Shown in pieces: positions 63,814 through 64,000 of a stretch of DNA of 64,000 bases (its first letter is position 1; each line of letters begins with the position of its first letter). Source of the DNA: Phaeosaccion multiseriatum (taxonomy: Eukaryota > Ochrophyta, other classes); the NCBI GenBank assembly GCA_965112735.1, contig OZ218953.1:5146001-5210000 (forward strand). The letters are read 5' to 3'. The notes beneath the pieces are model-generated. The model did no database searches and was not told the DNA's origin. It was given only the letters and a program-made list of their open reading frames with translations. The translations under genes were made by a program, and so were the position numbers.

Positions 63814-64000
63814 GTGAGTAGGATAGTCAGTCCCTTGAGTCCCTTGTGAGTGGCTTGGCGTACAGTGCCTTCCTTTGCCTTGCCTTTGCTTTGCATTGCT
63901 ATATATTCTGCGCGCCTCGTGAACGTCATGCCCTTGCCCTTTCCTTTTCTTTGCTGTCATCGTGGTTCCCCCTCCGGCTGTCTTCCGGACGAAGCGTTAG
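63814..64000 (+). other. Start of an Obg intron at the window edge
   Basis: The donor GTGAGT follows exon 3 of Obg. The remaining 187 bases hold GCCTTGCC-type repeats near 63870-63895 and no coding segment that continues the G domain, so the next exon must lie beyond the window. Confidence 0.55.

Noticed and set aside
1-64000. tRNA, rRNA, CRISPR arrays, insertion sequences, viral genes
   Set aside because: I looked for cloverleaf stems, rRNA-like conserved blocks, direct-repeat/spacer arrays and transposase or polymerase motifs and saw none that I could support.

Overview
The window reads as nuclear DNA of a photosynthetic stramenopile (heterokont/ochrophyte alga). Three nucleus-encoded proteins of plastid type (a PPR protein, an LPA1/REP27-like protein and an Obg GTPase) start with a hydrophobic signal peptide followed by an aromatic residue at the presumed cleavage site (G|FHQ, G|FML, A|WSS). 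That is the bipartite leader of secondary red plastids. DNA is GC-rich. Genes are dense and, except for two, carry short GT-AG introns. Microsatellites are abundant. I cannot name genus or species from sequence alone.

Layout. 1-31134 (+) is the 3' part of one enormous intronless CDS (>10,370 codons, open at the left edge) built of about 25 fibronectin type III (FN3) modules and at least 45 copies of an unnamed ~90-residue 'EVQ' module that is often inserted inside the FN3 fold. Then follow: a histone-fold protein (33627-32235, -); an RGG-flanked PPR protein (34027-37393, +); a multi-exon IQ-motif protein (41273-37810, -); an LPA1-like photosystem II assembly protein (41589-44993, +); a single-exon Cys-rich protein with GPI-type signals (46053-45256, -); a second IQ protein with a Cys4 knuckle (46420-50273, +); a secreted CBM1-GH45 cellulase whose catalytic domain appears circularly permuted (52896-50542, -); WDR24 of GATOR2 (60265-53151, -); ALKBH6 (61916-60381, -); and a plastid Obg GTPase running off the right edge (62119 onward, +).

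Exon models were built by hand by joining GT...AG introns so that reading phase is kept. In every multi-exon gene the summed exon length is a multiple of three (or, for Obg, phase is kept to the last visible exon), which is good internal support. No RNA-seq, alignment or database search was available.

Themes: photosynthesis and plastid gene expression (PPR, LPA1, Obg), cell wall and surface (giant FN3 protein, GPI-type protein, cellulase), calmodulin-type regulation (two IQ proteins), and nutrient signalling and chromatin (WDR24, histone-fold, ALKBH6). Four gene pairs are divergent with a few hundred bases or less between start codons. The most unusual items are the permuted GH45 enzyme and the nested module architecture of the giant protein. 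Introns repeatedly carry tandem repeats that look like splice-site consensus sequence or extended polypyrimidine tracts.
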